Shown: positions 15,852-25,032 of the stretch, piece by piece
Layout of the letters: each line of letters begins with the position of its first letter
Position numbering within the stretch: the stretch's first letter is position 1
NCBI GenBank assembly: GCA_016792565.1
Contig: JAEUMK010000004.1
Coordinates: forward strand, 1 to 42,682
Source: Alphaproteobacteria bacterium
Lineage (GTDB): Bacteria > Pseudomonadota > Alphaproteobacteria > Micropepsales > Micropepsaceae
DNA: 42,682 nucleotides
Direction of reading: 5' to 3'
Notes under the pieces: generated by a model
What the model saw: the letters and a program-made list of their open reading frames with translations, nothing else
Database searches by the model: none
What the model was told of the DNA's origin: nothing
Translations under genes and position numbers: made by a program

Positions 15852-17296
15852 GCGGCGAGGGCGGCGACAAGGGCCGCGAGCGCACGATCGTCGTGCGGCA
15901 GTCGCCGCTGTCCCAGATCAGGCGCGCGCAATCCCTGCCGCAGCAGCCGCCGGCCGGCGAAGCCGCGGCGCCGCCGTCGCCCGACGTCACGGCGTTCGGC
16001 CCGGCTCCGGCCGCCGCCGCCGACGCGCCGCCGCCGCTCCAGGCCGCCGCCGCGCCGGTGGATCTGACCCCCGACTTCGAGCCGGACATCAGCCTGCCGC
16101 CGCTCAGCGTGCGCAATCCGCTGGTCTGGCTTGCCTCGCGGGTGCTCGTCCGTCTGGCCGGCATGCGGACCGGCCAGATGCCGGTCACCACGCCCCAGTT
16201 CCACGCCGAGATGGTCGAAGCGATCGCCGCCTACAAGGACGCCATCGTCGATATCGGATACGACGCGGAAACGGTCGACCATGCGACCTATGCGGTCGCC
16301 GCGACCGTCGACGACGTGATGCAGAACATACCCCAGGTCCAGGGTTTCGAGTGGGCGCGCCGCTCGATGGTCGTGCAGACCTTCAACGAGAATATCGGCG
16401 GCGACCGCTTCTGGGCGACGGTGGACGAACTGCTCCGCCGCCCGTCCGGCCGCGACGAGTTGATCGAACTCTATCATGCCTGCGTCGCCGCCGGTTTCCT
16501 CGGCAAGTACCGTCTGACCGGCCGTCAGGATCGCGGCCTGGCCGATCGCATGGCGGCGATGCACGCCGAACTCGCGCGCACCATCCCGAAGACCGGCGAG
16601 CCGCTGGTGCCGCACTGGAAGGGTGTGTCGGCGCCGGTCAAGCGGATCGGCCTGGTCGGCCCGCTGCTCGCTTTCGCGGCGCTCTGCGCCTGCCTCCTGC
16701 TGGGGGCGTATGCCTTCTTCCTGTTCACCCTTTCGGACCGGACGAGCGATCTCGGCACGCGCCTCGCCGGCCTGCACGACCCCGCCGCAGTGCTCGTCAT
16801 CGAGCGCAATACGCCGCCGCCGGTCGCCGAACCGCCGGTCGTGACCTCCTCGCGCCTCGACCGCATCCGCACCGCGCTCGCCGACCAGATCACCGCCGGC
16901 ACGGTGGCCGTCGAACCGATCGGGCCGCGCATCCGCATCACGACGCGCATCGGCGGCCTCTTCAAGCCCGGCTCGGACCAGCTCAACCCCGACCATGTTC
17001 CCTTCATCGCGGCGATCGCGAAGTCGCTGGATCCCGAACAGTGCCGCATTCTCATCGTCGGCCACACCGATGCCGACAAGCTCTCGAGCACGCTGAAGTT
17101 CCCCGACAACCAGGCGCTCTCCGAGGCGCGCGCCAGGTCCGCGGCCGGCGAACTCGGCAAGGGTCTGAAGGACGCTGCCCGGATCGACACCGAGGGGCGC
17201 GGCGCGAACGAGCCCCTGGTCAAGGAGACCGACGCCACGGCCAAGGCGCAGAACCGTCGGATCGAGATGTTCGTGCCGTTGCGCGAAGGCGAGTAG
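15848..17296 (+). CDS. tssL: Type VI secretion membrane protein TssL with OmpA-like domain
   Basis: This 482-residue protein starts at GTG, overlapping tssK by four bases. An Ala/Pro-rich N-terminal tail (about 1-85) is followed by the cytoplasmic DotU/IcmH domain (about 90-260: FHAEMVEAIAAYKDAIVDIG, ARRSMVVQTFNENIGGDRFW). A single membrane helix follows at about 268-291 (LVGPLLAFAALCACLLLGAY), then a periplasmic OmpA-like domain at about 375-480 (ILIVGHTDADKL, NQALSEARARS, NRRIEMFVPL) that can bind peptidoglycan. TssL and TssM form the inner-membrane core of the T6SS. In Agrobacterium the TssL N-terminus is threonine-phosphorylated by PpkA and bound by Fha. This tail has threonines (for example ERTIVVRQ), so a similar switch is plausible but unproven. 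Confidence 0.95.
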   Translation: MSGEGGDKGRERTIVVRQSPLSQIRRAQSLPQQPPAGEAAAPPSPDVTAFGPAPAAAADAPPPLQAAAAPVDLTPDFEPDISLPPLSVRNPLVWLASRVLVRLAGMRTGQMPVTTPQFHAEMVEAIAAYKDAIVDIGYDAETVDHATYAVAATVDDVMQNIPQVQGFEWARRSMVVQTFNENIGGDRFWATVDELLRRPSGRDELIELYHACVAAGFLGKYRLTGRQDRGLADRMAAMHAELARTIPKTGEPLVPHWKGVSAPVKRIGLVGPLLAFAALCACLLLGAYAFFLFTLSDRTSDLGTRLAGLHDPAAVLVIERNTPPPVAEPPVVTSSRLDRIRTALADQITAGTVAVEPIGPRIRITTRIGGLFKPGSDQLNPDHVPFIAAIAKSLDPEQCRILIVGHTDADKLSSTLKFPDNQALSEARARSAAGELGKGLKDAARIDTEGRGANEPLVKETDATAKAQNRRIEMFVPLREGE

Positions 17297-17303
17297 GGCG
17301 GCC

Positions 17304-20300
17304 ATGACCTATCTGATCGAAAGCCTTCTGGGCAGGTTCGCCATCGGCTCGGCCGCCGTGATCCTGATCGGCGTGCTGATCTGGTATGCCGGCCCGCTGC
17401 TCGAACTCGGCGGCTATGCGCCGCTGGAGTCCGAGTGGATCCGCTTCGCGCTGATCGGCGCCGTCGTCCTCGTCTTTGCGCTGGTCATGCTGGTCTCGTG
17501 GCTCCGCGCCCGCCGCCGCAGCGCCGCCCTTCAGCAGGGCCTCACCTCGGCCGAGGAAGGCGCCAAGGAGGCGCAGATCCTGTCGAAGCGCCTCACCGAG
17601 GCGCTCGCGACCCTGCGCCGGATGGGCGCCAAGTCCAGCAAGTCCGATTATCTCTACGCCCGCCCCTGGTACATGATCATCGGCCCGCCGGGCTCGGGCA
17701 AGACGACCGCGCTCGTCAATTCCGGCCTCAAGTTCCTGATCTCCGACGACGGCGCCGCGCAGTCGCTGCAGGGCGTCGGCGGCACCCGCAATTGCGACTG
17801 GTGGTTCACCGACGACGCCATCCTGGTCGATACCGCCGGCCGCTACACCACCCAGGACTCGGACGCCGAACGCGACCGCAAGGCGTGGTTGTCCTTCCTC
17901 GCGCTGCTCCGCCGCAACCGCCCGGCGCAGCCGCTGAACGGCGTGATGATCGCCTTCGGCTTCGACACGCTGATGAACGCCACCGGCGAGGAGCTCAAGC
18001 GCCACGCCGGCATCATCCGCCGCCGCCTGAACGAGCTCTACAAGGAGCTCGGCGTCCGCCTGCCGGTATATGTCTGGCTGACCAAGGCCGACCAGGTGCC
18101 CGGCTTCGTCGAGTTCTTCGACGACCTCTCCGCCGACGGCCGCCGCGAGGTGCTGGGCGCGACCTGGAAATGGGACGGCGCCAAGCCGCTGCCGGTCGAG
18201 GCGCTGCTGGAGGAGTTCGATCTCGCGGTGAAGGCGCTCAGCGAGCGCACCCCGGGCCGCCTCCAGGGCGAGGCCGACGCGCAGCGCCGCAGCAAGGTGC
18301 TCGGCTTCCCCGTCCAGATGGCCGAGGCGCGTATGCGCCTGGCGACTTTCTTCGGCACCATGTTCGAGGCCAATCCGCTCGAACCGACCCCGGCCTTCCG
18401 CGGCTTCTACCTCACCAGCGGCACCCAGACCGGCGCGGCGATCGACCGCCTGCTCGGCATCATGTCGCCGGCCCGCGTCGCCGCGCCGCGCCGCGGCCGC
18501 GCCAATGTCGGACGGGCCTACTTCCTTCAGCGCCTGCTGCAGGACGTGATGTTTCCGGAGGCCGGGCTCGTCACCGCCGATCCCAAGGTGCGGGCCCGGC
18601 GGCGTACGGCCCTCGTCGCCGGCCTCGCCCTCTTCGGCGCGCTCACCGTGGGCATGCTGGTCCTCTGGTTCCTCGCCTATCAGCGCAACAGCGCCCTGCA
18701 GGACGGGCTGGCCGCCGCGGTCGATCCCTATGTCGAGGCGCGCGGCAAGACCGGCATCGACCTCGCCCGCGTGAAGGTCGACGACCAGGCGCTCGAGGCC
18801 ATCGTCGCCCCCCTCGACCTGTTGCGGGCCTTGCCCGGCGGCTACGGCGAGGGCGCGGGCGAGGGCAACGCGTTCGGCGATCTCGGCCTCGGCCAGACCC
18901 ATGCGCTCAACGCCTCGGCCGTCGCCGCCTACCGCCAGGGCCTCTACCGCTTGCTGCTGCCGCGCCTCATCCTCCAGGCCGAGGCGGCCGTCGTCGCCGA
19001 GCAGGAAGGCGATTGGCGCAAGCTCTACGAGGCGCTGCGCATCTATCTTCAGATCGGCGCGACGCCGGACGGCGTCACCGCCTCGGGCCTGCGCGACGCG
19101 GCCGGGGTTCGCTCGTGGTATTTGCGCCGCTGGACCGAGAAGGACTTCCCCGGCGACGAAAACAAGGAGTTGCGCGATCGTCTTGCTGCGCATCTCGACG
19201 CCATGCTGAGCGATCCCAACGGCCTGCTCGACGCCGTCGCGCGGATCGAGTCGCGCACGCCGGGATCGGACAAGAAGGGCCCGGCGGTCGACTGGGATCT
19301 CATCAAGTCGGCGCAGGATACGCTGGCGGGCGAATCGCTCGAGGACCGCGCCCTTACCGCCATGGAGGCCGCCGCCGCCGGCAATGCCGAGTGGGTGCTG
19401 CGCGACCAGATGCTCGCCGTCCAGCAGAAGGCCTTCACGACCGACCTCGCCTCGGTGACCGTGCCGTTCCTCTACACCCGCGCGGGCTACGAGACGATCT
19501 ACGTCAAGTTCAGCAACGACATCCTCGCGCGCATCCAGGACGAGCAATGGGTTCTGGGCGAGGCCGGCCGCCAGGCGGCGGTCGCGGTGCAGGCCCCGGT
19601 CCTCAAGCGCGAACTCGCCGAGGCCTATTCCAAGGCCTATATCGACCGCTGGATCCAGGTCCTGCGCGGCGTTGCGCCGCTGCCGCTCAAGGGCGTCGGC
19701 GACGCGGTGGAACTGACGCGCAAGCCGCAGCCCATCTCCACCTTCCTCGCCGCCGTGGTGAAGGAAACCAATCTCGTGCCGGACGACCAGCAGGCGGGCG
19801 CCGAGGGCCAGGCCGGTGTTGTCATCACCAAGCGCTTCGGCGAGTTGACGCTCTACATGAATGGCGTCGGCGATGCGCCGGGCGAGGTCAAGCGCCTTGA
19901 AGGCGCCCTCGAAAACGTCCGCAACGCCATGCAGGGCGGCGGAGGCGGCGGCGGAGGAGGCGGAGGCGGCGGCGGAGGCGGTGGCGGCGACGCGCTCGCC
20001 CAGGCTGTCGCCGAACTGGCGGCCGCCGTGCAGTCGATGCCGGGCGATGCCGGAGCGATCGGTGCGGGCCTCACGGATTCGGCGGGCGACACCGCCGCCG
20101 ATCAGGCGCGCAACGCTCTTTCCAGCGCCTACAAGGACGAGATCCTGCCGGTCTGCCGCGCCGCCACCAAGTTCTATCCGTTCGCCTCGGGCGGGGGCGA
20201 CATCCCGGTGACCGAGTTCCAGCGCATCTTCGGTCCCGGCGGCGTGCTGACCGCCTTCATCGACAATCGCCTCGCGCCCTATGTCGATACCAGCGGCAAG

Positions 20301-20828
20301 ACCTGGAAACCCAAGGCCGGCGACCCGGTCGCCCGGACGCTCTCGTCCAGCGCCGTCGCCTCGCTCCAGCTCGCCAAGAACATCTCCGGCGCGATGTTCC
20401 TCTCGCCCTATGGCGTCGGCGGGCTCGGCTTCCGCATGCAGGTGGAGGTCGTCTCGATCGGTCCCGACGTCGCATCGGCGAAGCTTTCGCTCGGCGGCCT
20501 GCAGAGCGCCGACCTTGCGGCCAAGGGGGCGGTCGCCACCCTTGAGTGGATACCGGGACCGGGCATGGACACGACCTCGCTGGTCATCGCCCCACGCGAC
20601 CCTGCGCTCGCGCCGCTTTCCTTCCAGCCGCCCAACGGCATCTGGTCGATCTTCCGCCTCCTGGACAGCGGCAAGTGCCAGCCCTGCACCTCGAAGACCC
20701 GCAACTATACGTTCGGCCAGGGCGGGCTCTCGATCACGCTGAACTTCACCGTGCCGGGCAGCCCGCCGTCGGGCGAAGCCTTCGACAAGACCAAGCTCTG
20801 GAAGTTCAAGTGTCCGGCGGCTTTGTAG
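17304..20828 (+). CDS. tssM: Type VI secretion membrane ATPase-like protein TssM (IcmF)
   Basis: This 1174-residue protein is the large inner-membrane component that spans to the periplasm. Two membrane helices lie at about residues 10-34 and 50-70. A cytoplasmic NTPase-like domain has Walker A GPPGSGKTT (127-135) and the DTAGRYTTQD segment. A third helix lies at about 433-457 (ALVAGLALFGALTVGMLVLW). The long periplasmic region ends with the conserved IcmF C-terminal beta domain (NYTFGQGGLSITLNFTVPGS). Residues 878-895 are 18 consecutive glycines, unusual for this family and likely a flexible linker between periplasmic subdomains. Walker A is intact, so ATP binding is possible. It lies 7 bases after tssL and overlaps tagF by 19 bases. 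Confidence 0.96.
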   Translation: MTYLIESLLGRFAIGSAAVILIGVLIWYAGPLLELGGYAPLESEWIRFALIGAVVLVFALVMLVSWLRARRRSAALQQGLTSAEEGAKEAQILSKRLTEALATLRRMGAKSSKSDYLYARPWYMIIGPPGSGKTTALVNSGLKFLISDDGAAQSLQGVGGTRNCDWWFTDDAILVDTAGRYTTQDSDAERDRKAWLSFLALLRRNRPAQPLNGVMIAFGFDTLMNATGEELKRHAGIIRRRLNELYKELGVRLPVYVWLTKADQVPGFVEFFDDLSADGRREVLGATWKWDGAKPLPVEALLEEFDLAVKALSERTPGRLQGEADAQRRSKVLGFPVQMAEARMRLATFFGTMFEANPLEPTPAFRGFYLTSGTQTGAAIDRLLGIMSPARVAAPRRGRANVGRAYFLQRLLQDVMFPEAGLVTADPKVRARRRTALVAGLALFGALTVGMLVLWFLAYQRNSALQDGLAAAVDPYVEARGKTGIDLARVKVDDQALEAIVAPLDLLRALPGGYGEGAGEGNAFGDLGLGQTHALNASAVAAYRQGLYRLLLPRLILQAEAAVVAEQEGDWRKLYEALRIYLQIGATPDGVTASGLRDAAGVRSWYLRRWTEKDFPGDENKELRDRLAAHLDAMLSDPNGLLDAVARIESRTPGSDKKGPAVDWDLIKSAQDTLAGESLEDRALTAMEAAAAGNAEWVLRDQMLAVQQKAFTTDLASVTVPFLYTRAGYETIYVKFSNDILARIQDEQWVLGEAGRQAAVAVQAPVLKRELAEAYSKAYIDRWIQVLRGVAPLPLKGVGDAVELTRKPQPISTFLAAVVKETNLVPDDQQAGAEGQAGVVITKRFGELTLYMNGVGDAPGEVKRLEGALENVRNAMQGGGGGGGGGGGGGGGGGGDALAQAVAELAAAVQSMPGDAGAIGAGLTDSAGDTAADQARNALSSAYKDEILPVCRAATKFYPFASGGGDIPVTEFQRIFGPGGVLTAFIDNRLAPYVDTSGKTWKPKAGDPVARTLSSSAVASLQLAKNISGAMFLSPYGVGGLGFRMQVEVVSIGPDVASAKLSLGGLQSADLAAKGAVATLEWIPGPGMDTTSLVIAPRDPALAPLSFQPPNGIWSIFRLLDSGKCQPCTSKTRNYTFGQGGLSITLNFTVPGSPPSGEAFDKTKLWKFKCPAAL
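19935..19988 (+). repeat. (GGN)18 tract encoding polyglycine in TssM
   Basis: Eighteen successive glycine codons, GGC, GGA and GGT mixed, encode residues 878-895 of TssM. It is a G-rich imperfect triplet tract and could be prone to replication slippage, always in multiples of three when whole units change. Confidence 0.9.
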
Positions 20829-21595
20829 GCGGCGACGCCCCCGTTGCCGCTTTCGTCTTCGGCAAGATGCCCGCCCACGGCGACTTCGTCAGCCGCGGCC
20901 TCGATGACGAGACGATCGAGGCGGGCGACGCGGCGGTGGCGGCGGCGGTCGATCTCGCCGCGCTGCGCTGGGACTTCGAGTGGGACGACATCTATGTCGA
21001 AACGCCGGTCTGGCGCTTTCTCGCCTCGCCGGGTGCGCTGGGCCGCGATTGGCTGGCGGGCGTCTTCATGGCCTCGGTCGACGCCGTCGGCCGCCAGTTT
21101 CCCATGCTCGCCGGCTTTTGCGCGCCGACGCTGGCCATGCTGGCGCGGCCCGACGCCACCTCGGCGGCCCTGGACGAGGCCGAGGCCATCGCCCGCGCGG
21201 CCCTCATCGACGCTCTGCCCGTCGATGAGGTGCAGCGCCGTCTGGCGGATGCGGCCGAGCGGGCGTTCGGCGATGCGGCCGCGGCGGCCGGCGATCCGGT
21301 CGCCGTCTTCGCCGGCCGGATGCTGCGCCATCTTGAATCGCCGCCCTGGGCCGCTCAGTCGCTCTGGTGGGTCGCCGGCGGCGGCGAGGACCAGACGCTG
21401 CGGCTCGAGGGTGCGCTGACCGGCGAGGGCCTGTCGCCACTGTTCCGCCGGGCGCCCGCCCCGGACGATGGCGGCTCCGATGCCGGCGCCCCTGCGACGC
21501 TTGTGCCCGGCGACGGCGGCGGCGATGCTGATACATTGTGCGGCGACGCGGACCTGCCGGAGGGATCGGCGGCGGACTCCGGATCTGGTGAGTGA
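20810..21595 (+). CDS. tagF: Type VI secretion regulator TagF (ImpM)
   Basis: This 261-residue protein starts at GTG 20810, inside the last codons of tssM (19-base overlap). The hallmark FGKMPAHGDFVSRGLDDE appears at about residue 17, followed by WDFEWDDIYVETPVWRFLASPG and the GVFMASVDAVGRQFPMLAGF core. TagF proteins are post-translational repressors of T6SS assembly and act together with the threonine-phosphorylation pathway through Fha. The last ~60 residues are acidic and glycine/aspartate-rich (DDGGSDAGAPA, GDGGGDADT) and probably disordered. In Agrobacterium TagF and PppA are fused; here they are separate neighbours, 7 bases apart. Confidence 0.93.
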   Translation: MSGGFVGGDAPVAAFVFGKMPAHGDFVSRGLDDETIEAGDAAVAAAVDLAALRWDFEWDDIYVETPVWRFLASPGALGRDWLAGVFMASVDAVGRQFPMLAGFCAPTLAMLARPDATSAALDEAEAIARAALIDALPVDEVQRRLADAAERAFGDAAAAAGDPVAVFAGRMLRHLESPPWAAQSLWWVAGGGEDQTLRLEGALTGEGLSPLFRRAPAPDDGGSDAGAPATLVPGDGGGDADTLCGDADLPEGSAADSGSGE

Positions 21596-21602
21596 GGCGG
21601 CG

Positions 21603-22361
21603 ATGAGAAACCTGAAGTTCCGCACCACGCACGAAACCCATCCCGGGTTGCGGCGGCGCGAGAACGAGGATGCCGTGGCGATCCACGAAAGCGGTCATTT
21701 CTGGGCCGTCGCGGACGGCATGGGCGGACATCTCCATGGCCGCTTCGCCAGCGACACGGTGACGCGCCGCCTGTCGGAGATCGTCACGACCGGGGTCTTC
21801 GCCGAAGACGTCTCCGAGGTCCAGCGCGCCGTCAACGCCGCCAATCGCATCGTCTACGACCGGGCCCGGATGCAAGGGGTCACGATCGGCACGACGCTCG
21901 CCGCCCTCTACACCGACGGTGCGCAGGCCGTGTGCTTCTGGGTCGGCGACAGCCGCGTCTATCGCTTCCGCGACGGCGTGCTCGAGCAACTGACCCGCGA
22001 CCACACGCAGGTGCGGCATCTCCTCGACACGCGGCAGATCTCCGGCGAGGAAGCCAAGAACCACCCGATGGGTCACGTTCTGACCCGCGCCATCGGCGTC
22101 GACGAGGTCGTGCGCCTCGACATGCGGGCGGTCGATGTCGAGCCCGACGACATCTTCCTGATCTGCAGCGACGGCCTGACGGCCTGCGCCGAGGAATTCG
22201 ATATCGTCGCCGCCTTGCGCGAGGCCGGCGGCCTGCGCGCCTGCACCCGCCTGCTCGATCTGTGCCTCGAACGGGGCGCACCCGACAATGTCAGCATCAT
22301 CTCGGTCATCTGCGACGAGGTCACGGCCGTCGAGGATGTCCCGGCGGTGGCCTGGGGGTAG
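21603..22361 (+). CDS. pppA: PP2C-family protein phosphatase PppA
   Basis: This 252-residue Ser/Thr phosphatase should remove phosphate from T6SS proteins phosphorylated by the downstream kinase. Start ATG 21603 follows tagF. PP2C metal-binding motifs are all present: RRRENED (residues 17-23, D23), VADGMGGH (36-43, D38), WVGDSRVYRFRDG (D116), ICSDGL (D190) and APDNVS (D228). No membrane helix is visible, so it is cytoplasmic. In Pseudomonas and Agrobacterium, PppA opposes PpkA by dephosphorylating Fha or TssL. Gene order tagF-pppA-ppkA, with 3 bases before ppkA, supports the same regulatory module here. Confidence 0.95.
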   Translation: MRNLKFRTTHETHPGLRRRENEDAVAIHESGHFWAVADGMGGHLHGRFASDTVTRRLSEIVTTGVFAEDVSEVQRAVNAANRIVYDRARMQGVTIGTTLAALYTDGAQAVCFWVGDSRVYRFRDGVLEQLTRDHTQVRHLLDTRQISGEEAKNHPMGHVLTRAIGVDEVVRLDMRAVDVEPDDIFLICSDGLTACAEEFDIVAALREAGGLRACTRLLDLCLERGAPDNVSIISVICDEVTAVEDVPAVAWG

Positions 22362-22364
22362 AGC

Positions 22365-24731
22365 GTGAGCGGCGAGCCCGACGATCCCAAGGACGGAACT
22401 CCGGACGAGACGACGGTCGTTCTCCCGCTGGACGGCCGCGCCGCGGCGGCCGGCCCGTCCGGCGGCGACGACGAGGACGAACGCACGCGCATCATGCCGG
22501 TCGGGCCGGCGGCGCCGTCGCCGCGTGCGCCGGCGCCGGGCGTCGGCGTCTGGGATCAGGTCGCCGCCGCCGTCGACGGCGATCTGGCGGCCGGCACCGT
22601 GCTCGGCAACTACCGGGTCGAGCGGCTGATGGCCCGCGGCGGCATGGGCGCCATCTACACCGGCGTCAACGTCCACAACGCGGCCGAGCGCGTCGCCATC
22701 AAGACGATCCTGCCGGGCGCCTCGGCCGGCGACCGCTTCGAGAAGATGCTGCTCGACGAAGCCAACGCGCTCATGCGCGTGCGCCACGATGCCGTCGTGC
22801 CGTACCGCACCTATGGCCGGGTCGGCGAGCACGGCGCCTACTATCTCGTTCTGGAGTTCATCGACGGCGAGCCGCTTGACGATTTCTACGGCCGCCGTCC
22901 CCTGTCGGAAAAGGAACTGTTCGCCCTCGGCAGGCGTCTCGCCGCCGGGCTTCAGGCGGCGCACGAAGAAGGTCTCGTGCATCGCGACGTCGCGCCCGAC
23001 AATGTCCTCCTGCCCCAGAGCCAGCTCGACAAGGCGACGCTGATCGATTTCGGCATCGCCAAGATCGGCGAGGTGGACGGGCAGTCCGACATGCAGTTCG
23101 CCGGCAAGCTCAGCTACGCGGCGCCCGAGCAATTCGTGCCCGGTGCCCGCATCGGTCCGCACACCGATGTCTACAGCCTGGCGCTCGTGCTCGCTGCTGC
23201 GGCGCGCGGCAAGCCGGTCCCGATGGGAACGTCCGTCGCCGCCGCGCAGGACGCAAGGCGCGCCGTGCCGGATCTGGCCGGCGTGCCGCCGCGCATCGCC
23301 GGCGCGCTGGAGAGGATGCTCGAGCCGCATCCCTCCGATCGCCCGCAGTCGATGCGCGAGGTTCTCGGCCTTCTCGACGCGGCCGAGCGCGCGCCGGCCA
23401 GCGCGCCGGTCCCGCCGCCGGCGGCGCCTGAGGCGTCCAGGGCCGCACCGCGGGCGGCCGGCAAGGTTGCCGGCAAGGCGGCCGGCATCCGCCGTGTGGA
23501 ACGGCCGAAGGACGAGCACCCAAAGCGCCGGCGGAGCGGCAGTCTGACGTCGGTCCTCGTCGCCGTCGTCCTCGGCGGCGGCGTCACCGCCGCCCTGATG
23601 TATTTCGAGGAGGAGATTTTCGGCCGTCCGGCAGGCAATGGCGGTACGACCCAGACGGCCGCGGCGACTCCGGCGCCGTCGCCCGCCCCCACGCCGTCGC
23701 CCCAGCCGACGCCCGTGCCGACGCCCCAGCCAACGCCCCAGCCCACGCCCGAACCCACCGCGGTGCCCTCGCCGACGCCGCTACCGACGCCGGCGCCGCT
23801 ACCGACGCCGCTGCCGATACCAGTGCCGTCGCCCATGCCGACACCGGACCCGACGCCGCTTCCGACGCCGCTACCAACGCCGCTACCAACCCCGGCGCCG
23901 ACGCCGCTGCCGACGATCGCGCCGACGCCCCAGCCCACGCCCGAACCCACCCCGTCGCCGACGCCGGCACCGACGCCGTTACCGACGATTGCGCCGACGC
24001 CCCTGCCGACTCCCGAACCATCGCCGGTTCCCTCGCCGTCGCCCACCCCGGCCAATGCCGGCTCCGCGATCAGCCCGGCGATCGCCGAACGCTTCGCGGC
24101 GCTCGACTGCGCATGGATCCGTCTGGAAGGCCCCACCGGCGGGCCGCCGGCCGTTTCGGTCCTTGGTCTGTGGGGCGATGCCGCCAAGGTCCAGGCGGCG
24201 GCCGACGCCTCCGCCGCCGAGGCCGGCGCCGCCTTCGTTCTGAAGGGCGATGCCGTCGCGGCGCGCCATTGCGGCCTGCTGACCGGCCTGAAGCCCTATT
24301 TCTCCGGGGCGGCGGCTCCGGTCGTTGCCAGGCCGGCGGCGACCGGGCGGCCGGACCGGACCTCGGAAGCCGCGTTCACGCTCGATCCGGCGTTCCCGCA
24401 CTTCTATGTCCTGCTGGTCGATGGCGGCGGCGTCGTGCGTCCGGTGATCGAACTGACCGATGCCGCAAAGCTCGCGCAGCGCGTCGCGCAGGGGGTCGTT
24501 TTCGACGATGGCGGCGGGCGCTATCGCCTCACCTTGCCGCCGTATTCGGCCTCCGCCTCGGCGGCCTCGCACATGATCGTCGCCGTGATGTCGAGCGAGC
24601 CTCTGCCGGAAAAGGCATTCGGCGGCGCCGGCGGGTCAGGCGTCAAGGCTTGGTCGGCGGCGCTCGCTGAGGCGTCCGGCACGGTGAAGCTGCGGGTCGA
24701 TGCGGCCCAATACGTCCAGGCGCCCCCCTAG
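22365..24731 (+). CDS. ppkA: Membrane Ser/Thr protein kinase PpkA with proline-rich stalk
   Basis: This 788-residue kinase starts at GTG, 3 bases after pppA. An N-terminal tail of ~78 residues precedes the kinase domain (about 80-345). The glycine loop is [10 protein letters not shown], the ATP lysine is in VAIKTIL, the catalytic loop is HRDVAPDN (D208) and the metal loop is DFG (D228). A membrane helix at about 393-414 is followed by a 128-residue Pro/Thr stalk (435-562). A ~225-residue periplasmic C-terminal domain contains [20 protein letters not shown] and [15 protein letters not shown] do not recognise it. The catalytic loop has Ala where most kinases have Lys (HRDLKPEN), as in HRDISPDN-type bacterial kinases. 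PpkA triggers T6SS firing through phospho-dependent Fha recruitment. The periplasmic part is a likely envelope sensor. Confidence 0.93.
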   Translation: MSGEPDDPKDGTPDETTVVLPLDGRAAAAGPSGGDDEDERTRIMPVGPAAPSPRAPAPGVGVWDQVAAAVDGDLAAGTVLGNYRVERLMARGGMGAIYTGVNVHNAAERVAIKTILPGASAGDRFEKMLLDEANALMRVRHDAVVPYRTYGRVGEHGAYYLVLEFIDGEPLDDFYGRRPLSEKELFALGRRLAAGLQAAHEEGLVHRDVAPDNVLLPQSQLDKATLIDFGIAKIGEVDGQSDMQFAGKLSYAAPEQFVPGARIGPHTDVYSLALVLAAAARGKPVPMGTSVAAAQDARRAVPDLAGVPPRIAGALERMLEPHPSDRPQSMREVLGLLDAAERAPASAPVPPPAAPEASRAAPRAAGKVAGKAAGIRRVERPKDEHPKRRRSGSLTSVLVAVVLGGGVTAALMYFEEEIFGRPAGNGGTTQTAAATPAPSPAPTPSPQPTPVPTPQPTPQPTPEPTAVPSPTPLPTPAPLPTPLPIPVPSPMPTPDPTPLPTPLPTPLPTPAPTPLPTIAPTPQPTPEPTPSPTPAPTPLPTIAPTPLPTPEPSPVPSPSPTPANAGSAISPAIAERFAALDCAWIRLEGPTGGPPAVSVLGLWGDAAKVQAAADASAAEAGAAFVLKGDAVAARHCGLLTGLKPYFSGAAAPVVARPAATGRPDRTSEAAFTLDPAFPHFYVLLVDGGGVVRPVIELTDAAKLAQRVAQGVVFDDGGGRYRLTLPPYSASASAASHMIVAVMSSEPLPEKAFGGAGGSGVKAWSAALAEASGTVKLRVDAAQYVQAPP
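23667..24050 (+). repeat. Proline/threonine (PTP) codon-repeat tract in ppkA
   Basis: These 384 bases encode residues 435-562 as a nearly unbroken X-P dipeptide run ([12 protein letters not shown] style) with Thr, Ser, Ala, Leu, Gln, Glu and Val at alternate positions. Within it a 72-base unit beginning [12 protein letters not shown] occurs at residues 511 and 535, showing internal duplication. A rigid polyproline-type rod in the periplasm is the expected structure. Confidence 0.92.
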
Positions 24732-24735
24732 GGGG
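24724..24735. repeat. Perfect palindrome at ppkA/PAAR convergence
   Basis: CCCCCTAGGGGG overlaps the ppkA stop codon and lies 9 bases beyond the stop of the convergent PAAR gene. It is symmetric for both transcripts, so it might slow or end both, but no T-run follows on either side. Confidence 0.4.
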
Positions 24736-24743
24736 CAGGCTGC

Positions 24744-25016
24744 TCAGCCGCCGATCATGACGGTCGGCCAGCCCATCACGATCGCGCCGCCGTGACCGGC
24801 GATGTCGGTGATCCGCGCCGCCGGCAGCATGCTGATCATCACCGTCCCCGAGCCCTTGGCGATCGGCCCCCCAGGCGGAATGCACATGCAGATGTCGGTC
24901 GCCCGCGCCGCCGGCAGGCTGCCGATCAGCGTCTGGACCTGCTTGACGACCGAGATGACGCCGGCCGCGCAGACCGGGCAGGCGATCGGGTCGGTGAGGC
25001 GGGCGGCGAACAGCAT
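24744..25016 (-). CDS. PAAR-domain spike-tip protein
   Basis: This 90-residue protein is a minimal PAAR cone that sharpens the VgrG spike. Three PAAR-type repeats are readable: AARLTDPIACPVCAAG, LPAARATDICMCIPPG with IAKGSGTVMIS, and LPAARITDIAGHGGAIVMGW with PTVMIGG at the end. Cys13, Cys16, Cys48, Cys50 and the histidine of GHGG are potential zinc ligands; PAAR proteins bind one zinc near the tip. There is no N- or C-terminal toxin extension. The gene is last in the leftward vgrG unit, starting 16 bases after fha, with GAGGACG as ribosome site. It converges with ppkA across 12 bases. Confidence 0.92.
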   Translation of the reverse strand: MLFAARLTDPIACPVCAAGVISVVKQVQTLIGSLPAARATDICMCIPPGGPIAKGSGTVMISMLPAARITDIAGHGGAIVMGWPTVMIGG

Positions 25017-25032
25017 GGCGTCGTCCTCGTTC

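Noticed and set aside
17220-19547. A 775-codon minus-strand open frame across tssM
   Set aside because: Antisense artefact of high GC: no motif, composition dominated by Arg, Gly, Ala and His, while tssM is clearly coding on the other strand.
23667-24050. Possible CRISPR or non-coding tandem repeat
   Set aside because: Repeats are in frame within ppkA, vary at synonymous and alternate positions, and have no spacer structure; they are a proline-rich protein stalk.
22365-24731. PpkA as a pseudokinase because the catalytic loop lacks the usual Lys
   Set aside because: Catalytic Asp208, Asn of the PDN, the ATP Lys and DFG are all present; the HRDxxPDN form is common in active bacterial kinases.
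24724-24735. Bidirectional terminator between ppkA and PAAR
   Set aside because: The palindrome has almost no loop and no T-run; listed as a repeat, not a terminator.
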